Assembly: GCF_024763615.1 (NCBI RefSeq)
Contig: NC_077224.1
Location: 44,898,712-44,962,711 of the forward strand
From: Phlebotomus papatasi
Lineage: Eukaryota; Arthropoda; Insecta; Diptera; Psychodidae
Reading direction: 5' to 3'
Length of the DNA: 64,000 nucleotides
The notes beneath the pieces were generated by a model. It was not told the DNA's origin and ran no database searches. It was given only the letters and a program-made list of their open reading frames with translations. The position numbers and the translations under genes are program-made. Positions within the stretch are counted from its first letter, which is position 1. Each line of letters begins with the position of its first letter. Shown here piece by piece: positions 45,100 through 57,042 of the stretch.

Positions 45100-45690
45100 A
45101 TCACAAGTAGATTTTGATTCTCCAATAGTGTCTTGGATGAAAGGTAAATGGAACTCTATTTGCACAAAAAGTCGTTGAAGTTCGAAGAATTCAAATTCAA
45201 TTTCGAATTTTCATACTAAATTTTCGAACAAGGTGGGGAAAATTTATCAAATATCACACTAAAAAGCCGGCAAAAGAGACTCAGTGATTATGGAGTGATT
45301 AAATAATGGGATAGGAACAGTAAACGTCGTTGTTCTGTTTTTTTCCTCACAACAATGTGAAGACCGTCACATTTTGACACTTGAGCGCTTCGAAATTCGA
45401 ACAGGATGTGCCTCAGTCACCTACCTTGAGGAATTACTAAGAAGTAAGAAATTCTCTTTTTTGGCTTTTCAAATAGATTTTCGGATTTTTCAAAATGATG
45501 AAAGTACGATACAAAATCTCAGTAATGCTCGAAAATTTCAAATAGAATTTCAAATTTTCAAATTTAATTTTCGCGAAAGGTTGTGAAAACTTATGAAATA
45601 CCTCACTACGAATCAGTTACTCAATCACTTCTTGTTTAATTGATTTCGAAAAATATCGAAATTTTAATAGGGCATCATCAGAGCCAAACT
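45100..45690 (+). repeat. Dispersed repeat family D, copy 2
   Basis: It is the reverse complement of the 24011-24540 block: GATTCTCCAATAGTGTCTTG, AAAAAGTCGTTGAAGTTCGA, TTTTCGAACAAGGTGGGGAA, TCACATTTTGACACTTGAGC and GAATTACTAAGAAGTAAGAA in the same order. No protein-coding content was recognised. Confidence 0.65.
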
Positions 45691-45847
45691 GCGGAATAAT
45701 CACTAAATCTAAATGATTTTTAGCTTTTGGAACCAGTCTTAGATCTTTAAAGTGAAGTTGAAATCACCAGGACTGAGACAATTACAATTTTGACAATGTC
45801 AGTCTTTTAGGGCACACATAGATTCAGTCTGACCCTTAAGAATATTA

Positions 45848-47683
45848 GGTGAGATTCTTAACAATCTCACCTACTATAATCCTAACAAAATTTCATGTCC
45901 TCCGATCGTGCTCAAACTTGGCCAAAATGTGTTTCGCCACTTCCTGATCACGAATATATGGGGGGCTAAGTTACGTTCCCGGCCGGCCGGCCGGCCGGCC
46001 GTCCGGCCGTCCGGCCGCTCTTTGGAGCTTAATAGCTCCTAAACTAAAAAAGATATCGACTTGCGGTTTTCGGCAAAGGTTAAATATCGTATGAAAATTG
46101 CAACATGGTGCATTGACCCCCCACCCCCCACCCCTCCTTCCGCCATTTTGAAGACCCCCCTTTTTTTGTTTTCTCAATAGCTCCGGCCCTATGGCATCGA
46201 GCGGGCTCAAATTTTAGTATGTTATAGTTGGGCCTTAGAGCTTTCCATCAATACCAAACTTAAGGTCCCCTGACCCCCCTGACCCGAGCTATAAGGGTCC
46301 AAAAAAATTTTCTTAAAATGGCCATAACTCCGGTTCTAATTGTCAGAATTTAAAAAATGGGGGCTTTTTGGAAAGCTCTCGTGAAATGCCACTTCCTCTT
46401 CTAACATCGCAAGTTCGTAAAACCACCGCTAGGGGCGCTATTATTAAAAAGAAAATTTTTAAATCTTAAAAGTTAAATAACTCAAAAATTCCTTATGCAA
46501 TCGGGCTGAAATTTTAGTATGTTGTAGCCGTTGATTATACCTATCAAACAAAAAAAACCTTAAGTCGATCCATAACCCCTGACCCGAGCTATAAGGGGTC
46601 AAAGTTCGAATATTGACCGGCCTCTATCTCCGGTTCTAATTAACATAGCGACCTAAATTTTACCTTTTTGGTTTCGTCTCGATGAGCACTTTCAGATGGA
46701 AGTTCAAAAAGTCACTACAGGTGGCGCTGTGATAGCGTCAAAATTCATCGAAATTCAAAGTCACTTTTCTCAAAAACGGCATTGTGCAAGTTAATGAAAT
46801 TTTAGTATGTTGTAGTCCAGTCTAGTACGTTTCCAAAATGGTGCGTATGTGCGCTGTGGTTTCAATAGAACCGGAGATATGAGGGGTCAAAGTTCACAAA
46901 ATTTAAAAAATCATATCTCCGGTTCTATGTGACCGATTTTGATGAATGAGGGCTTAAACGAAAGATCTCACCAAATACTACAACTTTCTAAAATATTTGA
47001 ACTTCGTGGGACCAACACCAGGGGCGCCACAGTCGAAAAACCAATTTCAATATCACATAACCTCAATTATCTCGACACGTGCTTAACCGATTTTGATGAT
47101 TACTTCGACATAATTATAGAGCACATTTGTCTCTACATTTCGTCCATACATCATTTTCCACTCAGACTACGCTATCACTCAGATTTTGCCGTTTAAGTGT
47201 GAAAAAATTGATTTTTCCCATAATAACGCTTTGAAATCACTCAGATGCCAATTTGACTGCCTCTACTCCACCAAGACACTTAAAATAGGGTTTTAAATGG
47301 AAAGTCCCACAAAAGACAACAATTCTTTGATATAGTTGAAGTTCAACAAATGACTACTTGGGGCACTCTGATGGATGAAAAAACGAGTTAAGAAACAAAA
47401 AACCTCGCTTATCTTGGCTTCTGAGTAATCGATGAGTTCAAGTTCTACGGCAAAATTATAGAGAACATTCTGGTCTACATTTCACCCATATAACACTTTT
47501 CTGTCAGTTCATCCAAATCCTTGATATTTTGGTTTAAATACAAAATTTGTATAATTTCACGAATTTTATTCAAGATAACTGAATGGCGTCTCCCAACTTC
47601 AGCTCTAAATCGAATTTGCATGCACTCCGAGTTAGCTCACGTTAAGAATCTCACCTACATAAGCCGGTTAGGATTATCTGTCC
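45848..47683 (-). mobile_element. Helentron-like non-autonomous element, copy C (1.84 kb)
   Basis: It has the same ends as copies A and B (hairpin GGTGAGATT/AATCTCACC at 45848, GGATTATCTGTCC at 47683). The left flank ends AATATT and the right flank begins CTTTAATTTT, again a T/T junction. The CCGG tract near 45980-46016 is the longest of the three and includes CCGT variants. CTCF-like motifs lie at about 46423-46439, 46713-46728 and 47012-47028. Frames within it (45971-46210, 46939-47196) are by-products. Confidence 0.78.
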
Positions 47684-48248
47684 CTTTAATTTTAAAAATT
47701 TGACAGTAAATATTTGTTCAAATTGTCAAATGTGCTGGACACACCTACAATTTTTCTAAGAAACCTTCAAAAAATTTTTGAAACCCTACAAAGAGCATAT
47801 TCCATTCCATTTGTGATCGATTTCCCGTCGCTTACTTCAAAGAAAAATATTCTTAACGGCTTTAGAAAGCTTAAATCTTACGAAATCCGATGAAAGATTG
47901 ATTTTTTTTAAATTTAAAACATATAATTTTTTTTCTTATCAGAATTTCCTCATATAAGGCAAGCCCAATTGAAAATATAATAGAAGTTTTAAAGAATTTT
48001 TTGTGGAAGTGTTTTCGCCTTTGCAAAAAAATTGACATCATAAAAACGGATATGGAAATGGATTTATAATAAGTTTTAAACAGAAAGCTTGTTGAAGTCT
48101 AACTATGGAAAGTTCAAATAAAACTAAAGCATCTTTCTCAAACTTAAAATACTATATCCTCCAATAAAAAGCTATTCGGATCCATGAGAACGTTTTTGTA
48201 TTTCTTATCTAAATCCGTCGAAATTGGCGCAAAATTGGAATAAAAAAC
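47684..48248. other. AT-rich DNA, no feature seen
   Basis: No coding signature or inverted-repeat element was recognised. Confidence 0.5.
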
Positions 48249-48437
48249 AGAATTGCACACTGGTAAAAATAAAAGGATCAAATTGATCTAAATTTGATCC
48301 TTTTGCAAAGGGTGGATCAAATTAACATGTTCAATTATGCTAAATGTGCATTCAGAGTTTGAAATTTGATCCATCTTTTGCAAAAGAAACAAATTTTGAT
48401 CAATTTGGTCCTTTTATTTTTACCAGTGTGCAATTCT
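48249..48437. repeat. CACTGGTAAAAATAAAAG MITE, copy 2, with extended palindrome
   Basis: The element core is 48258-48428 (CACTGGTAAAAATAAAAGGA to TTTTATTTTTACCAGTG). The inversion extends outward beyond the usual ends: AGAATTGCA on the left and TGCAATTCT on the right. The palindrome is therefore about 9 bp longer per arm than in the 38947-39118 copy. Confidence 0.85.
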
Positions 48438-48955
48438 CTTTCCTAAAGGTCTAAATAGAGATTTTATTGATTTTGAAATAAGTTCAAATTAAAAAAAAGT
48501 TTTCTTTTGAGGATAATCCTTTAATTTGGCCCCTTCTCACTAAAATCCTGGCTGCACCCTTGATAAAGCCTCTTATCAATCTTAAATGATGGAACTCCTC
48601 AATCTATGTATAATAAAAAATTAAACACTAAACAAGATGTAGTGACTCCCCCCGTTCACAATTTTGTTCTTGGTTTTCCGGGCCCCTTTAACCATTTACT
48701 GACTGGGCCGACTGGGCCATCCATCCTCTATGCGACACTGTTTACGAACCGTCTTAAATTTTAAAAGTTCTAAGGTATTCGACACGTAATATGGAAAACT
48801 AAAAATATTGAAATTTTGAGCACTATTTTTTGGAATATTGATCTTACAGAAAATATCAATACTAAGGTAAAATATGCATGTATCGGACAAAAAGGTTAGA
48901 TCTTTATTCCAAAATAAACATTTTTTTTGAAAATTGTTCGTCACTTTTAACGGAT

Positions 48956-49160
48956 TAGGGGAATGTTGGCATGGTTCGCACAGAGTGAACCTTCAAACAA
49001 CGGAAATTTTCTCTTTGTTTGCAAAGAGCTAGTTCGTCATTTCTTAGCCATAAGATAGATGAGACAAGGTGAGAAATGGTAAGTCAGCTCTTTACAAACA
49101 AAGAGAAAATTCGCATCGTTTGAAGGTTCACTCTGTGCGAACCATGCCTACATTTCCCTA
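48956..49160. repeat. MITE with ~75-bp near-perfect inverted arms (TAGGGGAATGTTGGCATGG)
   Basis: The left arm TAGGGGAATGTTGGCATGGT continues CGCACAGAGTGAACCTTCAAAC and TTTTCTCTTTGTTTGCAAAGAGCT. The right arm is its inverse, ending CCATGCCTACATTTCCCTA. The loop is about 50 bp. TA lies at both edges. The transcript would form a very stable hairpin. Confidence 0.9.
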
Positions 49161-49500
49161 TCTTTTACAATATGTGTTTCATTACTTACTAATGCAAGAC
49201 ATTTTAAAAAATACAATGAATAATTTTCAAAAACTAATTTATTTTGGGTTAACGTTTGAATCTTCATGGTCGATACAGGCTTCAAAACTTTAAATGAAAC
49301 ATATTTTTCATTAAGATAGAGAAAATAGAAAATAGAAAATAGAGAGTTATAGAAAAACAAATTATCCCACATCTTTGAAAATTTGCCTTAGTTCTAAAAA
49401 TCCCTACAAAATCGACTCGACATAAATTGACTTAATTTTCAGAGAACTTGAGAAAAATATAAATATCCATTTTGACAAATTTTGCTTCAGTCTTCCGTAC
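49161..49500. other. AT-rich DNA with a short tandem repeat
   Basis: AAAATAG is repeated three times at about 49320-49343. Short frames in this region have no recognisable domain. Confidence 0.5.
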
Positions 49501-50030
49501 TTAACCCTTTTAGGACGATTGGAACACCGGTGTCCCATATAAAGAAAATAATTCTTCCTAACTAATTGAAGTTCTTTTTTTCTTAGGTTTGTACATAATT
49601 GCAAAGTAGAAGTTTGAAGGAATCTAGGAAATTTTTTGCAAGTGTCCAGCTATTTGTTATATAGCTAATTTTTAAGCCCAAAAATGACGAATTTTTAAAT
49701 TATCATATTGAAAATTGATTTTAATTATTTTTTATTCTTCCAATGCTTTTAAAACGAAATCGTTTTGGAAAATGATACTACAATACTCAAACATGATATT
49801 TTTCATTATAGTGAAAATTATCATTTATAAGTATTGTCAGAAATATTACTTATATTTATTTTTTGGGTTATTTTTGTCCCTATCGTTCAAAAAGACAAAA
49901 AATGCACCAAATCAAACTTTGTTGGATTTTCTAAGGTTAGATGTAAGACCTTTCACTGATTTTATTTATCGATTTCTTTTTTATTGCTGATTTTCGGTCA
50001 GCGCAAACTGTCTCGTCGTTAAAGGGTTAA
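49501..50030. mobile_element. TTAA-target (piggyBac-like) non-autonomous element, copy 3, uninterrupted
   Basis: It begins TTAACCCTTTTAGGACGATT and ends CTCGTCGTTAAAGGGTTAA. The palindrome ACACCGGTGTCC is at about 49524. It aligns along both flanks of 6018-8592 without the 2-kb insertion and so gives the empty site (TTGTTATATAGCTAAT). 530 bp, non-coding. Confidence 0.85.
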
Positions 50031-52103
50031 AAGATTTAAGTTTTCTAGCTTTTGTTTTAATGAAGTTTAGCTCTTCAGTAAAATAACGAGAATTGTTGGC
50101 GACCTGTAAAGCTAAAACTACGCACGAGCCAACTCATTGAATTGAATTTGCAGGAATGTTGGGGAGGGCAAGAAGTAGAAGTATAGAACGCGAAATCCGA
50201 TAAGAGGCCATTGAGAGGAGAAAGTGCGGGGAAAGAAATTGTCGAGACAGGATGAAAGTGTTTCTAAAGCCAAAGTCATATGAGGAAAATGAACAAACCA
50301 CTTATTATTTGTGTGATTTATCAATATCCCATCATGAGACACGTCTCAGCATTTTCCCTCTCAACTCTGCAAAATTATATCGCAATGATGGTGAGTGACC
50401 AATTTAAAATGGCGAAAGAGCCATAGAGCTTAAATTATCCCATCTCGAAGTTCCTTTTTGCAGCCACTTGAAGTGCAATACTCACAGGGAGCGATTCAGC
50501 ATTTTTTGTCGTCTAGGATTCCACTTCTCCTGCCTCTCATCCTGTGGCTAGAGATCTTTCTGAGTGAGAGGGAGAGGCTCAGCGGATATTGTTATAATTT
50601 CACAATTGGCACATTTCGAGTGTACTATTGAGATATAAAACGATAGATAATATACAACATTGGATGACTTCCTGTATTCTCTTCTTTGTGTTAAGTTTCC
50701 AATTCCATCTGATATCAATTTATTAACTTCGCCTTTTGCAGGATAACTTAGGATAATATTTTTTTAGCTAAAACTCCACGAAGGGAGTAATTTTGATACC
50801 TCTTGCCTTCCATCCCCAAGGAATTTATTTAATACGAACCTTCTGTTGGTTCTGTACCATTTTTAAAATGTAATCATTTAAAATTAATAGGGGTGGTTTG
50901 AAAGGGAAATAAACGAGTAAATAAAATTTATGAAAAAGTGTCGATTGAGTATAAAAACAACGGATTTATGATGGTTAGCGTGCAAATATTGTATTAGGTA
51001 CAATGTAATTGCTATAATCAATGAATAATGTGATATTTTTCACATTTTATTGGGCAATTCTCACCAATTTGTCATCAAACATAGTGCAATTTGCATATTT
51101 CACGAATATTTTACTCATCTCAATGGAAATACTATCAAAATTAATGTCAGATTTTTAATCAAAGAACTTCACTTTTCCATGCAGACATCCAATCAATCGC
51201 CATAAAATGAGTATATGGGAAAATTGTTTTTCAAAAATTGATTTGCTCTATAACAGTAGAGAGAGAGCATAAATAAATTGCAGAATTTAATTGAATATTT
51301 GCGTGTGCGAAAGTCACCCACCCCACCCACCTTAGCAATCCTCCAAAGGACTTTGTGAACATGCGGTATGATTTTATGCTTAGAAAAGTGATAATATTTC
51401 ATTTGAAATTGCGTCTAGGAAGTGCATAACGTGTCATGGAGGAGAGTCTTATCAGTCTTCCGCACGATCGCAATAATAGTGTCACTTTCTCTCCACCCCA
51501 TGACAATCTCCAAATGGGGTTTTGGCGCACTTTCCTCCCAAGAGGATGAGTTAACGTCAACCATCTCCACATCTTTCAGCAATGAGTGTCTTTTATTATT
51601 ACATTTATATGTATAGCACTACATACATTACTGAATGCTGTGGTGTTTTGAACACTGGATAAAATAGAAATCTGTTTTATCTATCCGCTACATTGCACCA
51701 TTGCTGGGTGGCTTGGAATCTCTGCCTCAACATCACCCATTTCTCACCCAGGAAGAGTCTGAGGGATATGCTTTTTTTTTACTCTTTTTAGTGGCGATAA
51801 GAAATGATGGAAATTTAAAGTTTTCACTCGCTTCTCAGAGGATTTTGCACAACTATTTACCTTCCTGGACAGAAAATTTCGAATGACAGAGACTGCATAA
51901 TTTTCAGATAGAGGAAATTATTTTCTCATCAGTATTTGCAAGTGTGCCATTTCGAAAAAAACCGCTAAGAACTTCCAATAATTCATATTTTATTTCCGTC
52001 ATTTTTATCCAACAAACAATGTCTGTTAGAAAATTTAATGATCTAAGCTCAAGTTCATGGAGTTCTTTATTTTAGCCCCCATTTCATCCTAAATAATTTA
52101 AAA
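50031..52103. other. Unique DNA block, no gene recognised
   Basis: Positions 50080-50620 and 51180-51900 have balanced composition and look single-copy. Frames at 50118-50342, 51193-51402, 51422-51616 and 51701-51886 have no domain I can name. Positions 50690-51180 are AT-rich. Confidence 0.45.
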
Positions 52104-52440
52104 CAGGATCTTATGGAGTAATTCGTAAGAGCGTCAGATTTCTGATGAAAAATCCCTAGCTCGACTCTTACAGTTGGAAGTTCGGTATCAAAAACTAAAT
52201 GTCTGGAAGAGGACATTTTCTAAATTTTCACATTAGATAGGGATCTCAGTGGCGCAATAGGCAAGACTGTTGGGTCTTGGGCGGATGAGATCTCTGACTC
52301 AACTCTCGCAGTTGAGAGTTCGAATCTTGTCCCATGCAATATAATTGAATGTTCGGAAAAAGACATTTTTACCCGGAATAAAACGTAATAACAATGCTCT
52401 GTCTTTGCCCAACGACTCCGGGAGCATTAAAGAAGTATCA
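52104..52440 (+). mobile_element. Dimeric tRNA-derived SINE
   Basis: The second monomer begins GGGATCTCAGTGGCGCAATA. It has a consensus Pol III A box TGGCGCAATAGG (52250-52261) and B box GTTCGAATC (52318-52326), followed by an unrelated tail (ATGTTCGGAAAAAGACATTT). The first monomer (52104-52239) is a diverged copy: GGATCTTATGGAGTAATTCG, TCTTACAGTTGGAAGTTCGG, then ATGTCTGGAAGAGGACATTT. Two tRNA-like heads in tandem recall the mosquito Twin SINE organisation; this is not proof of relationship. Target duplications were not found. Confidence 0.75.
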
Positions 52441-53300
52441 ACACTACGGAAAAGGCGCTCCTGGACGGTCTAAAAACGGACTTAGCAGGTTCTTCCAAAG
52501 GAAACAATTTGTAATGGAAAAACGCCAAAAGGTTGATTGATTTTGGTGCTTAGTTTCTTTTTGATCAAAAGTGACCACTATGGTCAACAAGATGGATGAC
52601 ACATGCGCTGAGTTGATCAATTTCACAACTCCCGACCTCTTTTTGGCTCTTATCTCATTGATAAAGGAAAATAATGTTCTTATTCACAGCAGGAGGTTTA
52701 TTCTTCAGTAGTCCTTAAGGCGTCTTCTATACGGGGGGATTTCGAAATGTACCCAATATGCTATGCACCGGTGAGTCTCGGGAAATCTCCCCTAGTGGTT
52801 CATGCCTGAGATAAATTTTCTCCACTCTCTGTTATAAATTCTCCAAGTGTGCTCTAACTAAAATAAATAGTCTGGAAGACTTTCTATTTTATTTCGAAAC
52901 GTTTCAAAAGTAAATCACACAGTGTTTTACAATCAAAGAATTTGTTAAAGTTAAAGTTAATATTTATGCCTGATGACGAACACTTCATAAGCAAGAGAAG
53001 ATGGGGCACCCATCCTCTATATCAAAACCGTCCTACCGCAGGATCTTATGCCAACGGTGTTGCTAAATTAAGAAAATATCCTAAGTTTATATTTTTCTAT
53101 AAATCAACTTTATTCTATTTAAATATTTCTTTATTTCTATTTAATGATGTCTATTTAACAATTCGATCATATTAAGATGATTAAACGATACATTCAGAAG
53201 AGAGATCGATAACGTGTCCCTATTTCACCTGCTTTTCGACTTTTGATAACTTTGAAAATAGATCACGAGAAAAGCATCTCTTGAAAAACAAAAAAAAATG
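52441..53300. other. Unique DNA, no gene recognised
   Basis: Mixed composition. The 77-codon frame at 52942-53175 (containing DDEHFISKRRWGTHPL) has no recognised family. No inverted-repeat element was seen. Confidence 0.4.
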
Positions 53301-53870
53301 ATTTGAAATCGCTTGAAATGTCAAACACAAACGTCGTTGGTTTGTGTGTTCCCTCACAACAAAGTGCAGACTGTCACATTTTGACACTAGAGCACTTCCA
53401 AATTAGACCAGGATGTACTTCAGCCACCTTGCAGAATTATCAAGAAGTAAGAAAGTCTCTTTTTGGATTTTCAAATAGATTTTCGAATTTTTCAAGATCT
53501 ACTACTGTACGGAAAGATAAAGTATTTTCTTTCGTTTTCGAAAACGATCTTCGAATAACAGATCTCTAAATTGTGAACAAGTTCATTGACTTGAAATTGA
53601 GCTGTTATCTCCCTTAAATAATTTTCTAACTATCTTTGTTTATGATATAATGTAATAAAATTCTCAGCTTTTGCCAAAAAACTTTGGAAATGCAATTTGA
53701 CAAACATCGTTCGAATCTCAAGAGATCTTTTTCGAAAGAGTAATTCCTCTTGTTCAGTAATAGCGAACCCGATTTGAGAGCTTTCTCCGGTTGAGGTTTT
53801 TCCTTTACCGATTCGAAGGTATATCAGAGGGAACTACGTAAAAACCCGTTGGAAGTTCGAACATTTAAAC
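53301..53870 (+). repeat. Dispersed repeat family D, copy 3 (partial)
   Basis: GTGTGTTCCCTCACAACAAA, GTCACATTTTGACACTAGAG, CAAGAAGTAAGAAAGTCTCT and TTTTCAAATAGATTTTCGAA match 45340-45490 and the inverse of 24130-24300. Further right, TCGTTCGAATCTCAAGAGAT then CTTTTTCGAAAGAGTAATTC matches 24660-24710. Borders are approximate. Confidence 0.6.
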
Positions 53871-54167
53871 TTAAGTCGACGAGTTACAAAAAGTGAGCAA
53901 GATCATGAAATGAACATTTATCTCAATAAAATTGCAATTCAAACGTTCTGTCATCCGGAAATTCCACAAAACTGCATAAAAATTCACTTTTTGCAGCAAA
54001 CGTTTACAAGTTGTTGTTGATGATTGAAGTGTGAAGAATACCGAAATTCGAAATAACAGAACAATCAACGATAAAGCGGAGAGCACTTGAACTTGAACTT
54101 TAAGCTACCGGTAGATTTTCGAATAGGTTTGGCTTGGCTTTGGAGCGGCTTTGTTTCTTCGAAAAGT

Positions 54168-54393
54168 TAGGGGAAAGTACTCTCCCTTCGAACGTTCATG
54201 CCTTAGAATTATGTGAATTTATATTATCTTCTCTAAGTAAGAGATTGTCACATAAGTATCTCGTAATTATTATCAATATTTGAAGATAAGCTAACTAACA
54301 TTAAATAGAAATGTGTAAGTCTCTTAGGAAAAATAAAATAAAATTCAAATTATTCGAAGGCATGAACGTTCGAAGGGGTAGTACTTTCCCCTA
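54168..54393. repeat. MITE, TAGGGGAAAGTAC/TTCGAACGTTC family, copy 2
   Basis: The left end TAGGGGAAAGTACTCTCCCT continues TCGAACGTTCATGCC. The right end is inverted: GGCATGAACGTTCGAAGGGG then TAGTACTTTCCCCTA. TA edges, 226 bp. Confidence 0.88.
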
Positions 54394-56724
54394 TTGCAGT
54401 AACAGTTGCACTTCCATGTGTCATCGTCACAGGTCACATGTACGAGCACCCCCAACTACATCTAGAAGTTTACAGCGTGAAGGTCCAGGTCATCAATTAG
54501 TACTAAATTAAATTCAACTTGATTAAATATTCCTCTATTCTATTCCTATTTTTGGATTTATTAAGGAATAAACATTACGTTTTTTCGTAATTCTCTTGTA
54601 ATAAGATCAATTTGGAAATTTCCTATAAAAGAAAATATATTTCCGATCAGCAAATAATTTCAACTCTTTATTAACAGCATAAATGGTTGTATTGGAAATT
54701 ATCACCTGGTCGATTGATGCTTCTCATTTATTTGTTCATCAACCCCATAGCCTTTCGGTATCCTCTCCAAATGACCCATCCCTTTCCGTAAGAGCACGTG
54801 CGATGGCCAAGATAGGGGTTGGGCACTATTGGGTTTCCTTTTTGCCTCCATGGGCCAAATGTTGTTTGCACCGTTGATTGAGGACGGGTAGTATGTTTTT
54901 TTTTTTCATTTGGTGAACAGGGGGCTGATTGTAACTCATTAATAGATTGTCGCATGTGATAGTGACTAGTGGAGTCTTTGCTATGTGGGTGGTGATAATT
55001 TGGTCAAAGTGGCTTCTCGCACTGAATGTTTATTTTACCCCAAAATTGGGTTAATAATTCGATAAACTGTTAGTTCAATATTGGAGAAAAAATTAAGTGG
55101 GTAAAGGGTATAAAAAAAAGTTTACTGAAAAAGCTGAAATTCTGCCAAAATGATGTCCTTTCCGTTGATGAATTTCCAAACAGTGAAAACCAGTATATTA
55201 AGGGACAAATTTGTGACTATTTTGGATGGTTTTCCACGAAATGAACAAGTTATATATTAATTTATCAGATGGTTGGTCTTTTTCATTCGTGTATCACAAA
55301 TTCGATCCGCTTGTCACCTGTTGCCAGAAATTCCTCTTCTCATTCTCTCGCTCTTTCGATTCTCTATGAAGCATCAACAATGAACTGTGAAGTGCAAAAC
55401 CAACCCCCTGTGCCCAACACCCCATTTTACCCAGGATATGGCTCACAACTGTTGTTGCCTATTAATATATAAACTATCTAACTATTCAATAACACTTAGA
55501 ATTTATATGAAAAGGTAAACCAATACAACAAAATTATTTTGAACGCTCTTTTACACACCCTAAAGTCCCTCTTCCTTCGGATACAATCGATTTTGTAAAG
55601 AGTGAAAATTAATTTTGGCGCGATTGTAGATAAATTTCCTTCCGCTCTGGATCTGTCTCATTCTCATTTTCCTCTATACTGTTTTTCTCCCCTATGCTCA
55701 CCCATTGAGAATCTCCAATGGATAGTCTTCTAGTGCAAAAACTGAATTAAATGCTTTTTGTGTGCTCCTGGTGAAGCAATCTAAAATTTATAAAAAAAAA
55801 AAGTCCGAGTGACAAGAGGGACGGAATTTGATATTCTCATGTTTTTTTTTCTTACCAAGAGAAAATTGCTGAAAAAAGTGCCACGGAAAACTCATCAATA
55901 TTCATCGAAAGGAACTTATGAATGGTTTATAAAAATTATAAGAAAATAAATCATCAACCTGTCATCCACCTTTATCATTTTAATATTTTTCAACTCAATC
56001 CTGCCGAAGGATAAACTCACGTTGACTCTTGAGAAATGGGGCAAAACATTGGCACATTGTGGAGGTTATTAAATTCAGATTTAGAATATAAAATCAAAGT
56101 TATATTTCAAAAGTTGTTTGTACGATAGGAGCATATGCAGGATATTAGTTACTACAGTTTTTTTTTGTTGGTAAAATTGTGATTGTGATTTTGGTTTTGA
56201 AAATTACAATTTAAACTTAAACAACTGAAATCGTTAATAATTTTACAATCTGCCTTGCACTTTGAATGTTTAAAAAAAATTTGATCAGTAATGTAAATAA
56301 AACGACACACATAGATTTTAAACGATTAAAAATAGCAGAGTATTCTTGCGGAAAAGTCAAAATAACTCTATAATAATAATAAATTTGCAGCACTACGTTC
56401 GATATCGAAGATCCGATAGAACAGTAAGGAAAAGCGCATTACCTTCGGAACGACATAAAGAAAAGTCGATATCGCAGAAGAGCTTGAAAATAGTAAAGTA
56501 ATAAAAAAACATGTTCATTTTTCATTGGAATAGCACCGTTAATCATTTAAAAACGAATGAATAAAATAAGTGATAGTTTGAAAAATTAATTTTTTCTCAC
56601 TACGTGGAGGAAAACACAACTTCAGATTGTCGTACACATTTTTTTTGAGTAAGTCAATGGTTTATAAAATTTTAAGTAAAATTAAAGTTTTTGTTTTATT
56701 TTTTAAATGATCAAATTTTAAACA
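54394..56724. other. Unique DNA, no gene recognised
   Basis: Positions 54660-55000 and 55260-55760 are of balanced composition and look single-copy. Opposite-strand frames 54683-54877 and 54728-54955 overlap and cannot both be real. Positions 55780-56720 are AT-rich. No exon or inverted repeat was recognised. Confidence 0.45.
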
Positions 56725-56868
56725 TGGCGTCTACACACTAGTAGAAAGTTTTTTTTTTTTTTTAAATGCCTTTTTCAAAAAATTCTGACGTTTCTGCCTA
56801 CAAGGATAGGGGAAATTTTCCTTAAAAAGGCATTTTTTAAAAAAATTTCTACTAATGTGTAGACGCCA
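56725..56868. repeat. Foldback MITE, TGGCGTCTACACA ends
   Basis: The left arm TGGCGTCTACACACTAGTAG continues AAAG(T)nAAATGCCTTTTTC. The right arm is its inverse: AAAAAGGCATTTTTT...CTACTAATGTGTAGACGCCA. 144 bp. It abuts directly the left end of the next MITE. Confidence 0.85.
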
Positions 56869-57042
56869 AGAGGAAAGTACTCTACCTTCGAACGACCATA
56901 CCTTTGAATAATGTGAATTATCTTCAAGTTTTCCCAAGAGACTTAAACATTTTTATTAAATATTAGTTATCTATTATCAAAAGTAAAAGAAATTCACATT
57001 ATTCGAAGGCCTGAACGTTCGAAGGGAGAGTACTTTCCCCTA
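56869..57042. repeat. MITE, TAGGGGAAAGTAC/TTCGAACGTTC family, copy 3
   Basis: The left end is diverged (AGAGGAAAGTACTCTACCTT) and directly follows the TGGCGTCTACACA foldback. The right end is GCCTGAACGTTCGAAGGGAG then AGTACTTTCCCCTA. About 174 bp. The terminal TA is missing at the left, probably through the insertion of the adjoining foldback. Confidence 0.8.

Noticed and set aside
45971..46210. Minus-strand frames (also 13240-13455) with GRRGGGWGV text
   Set aside because: They are translations of the CCGG microsatellite and a C-run in the non-coding 1.8-kb family, and they do not hold across copies.
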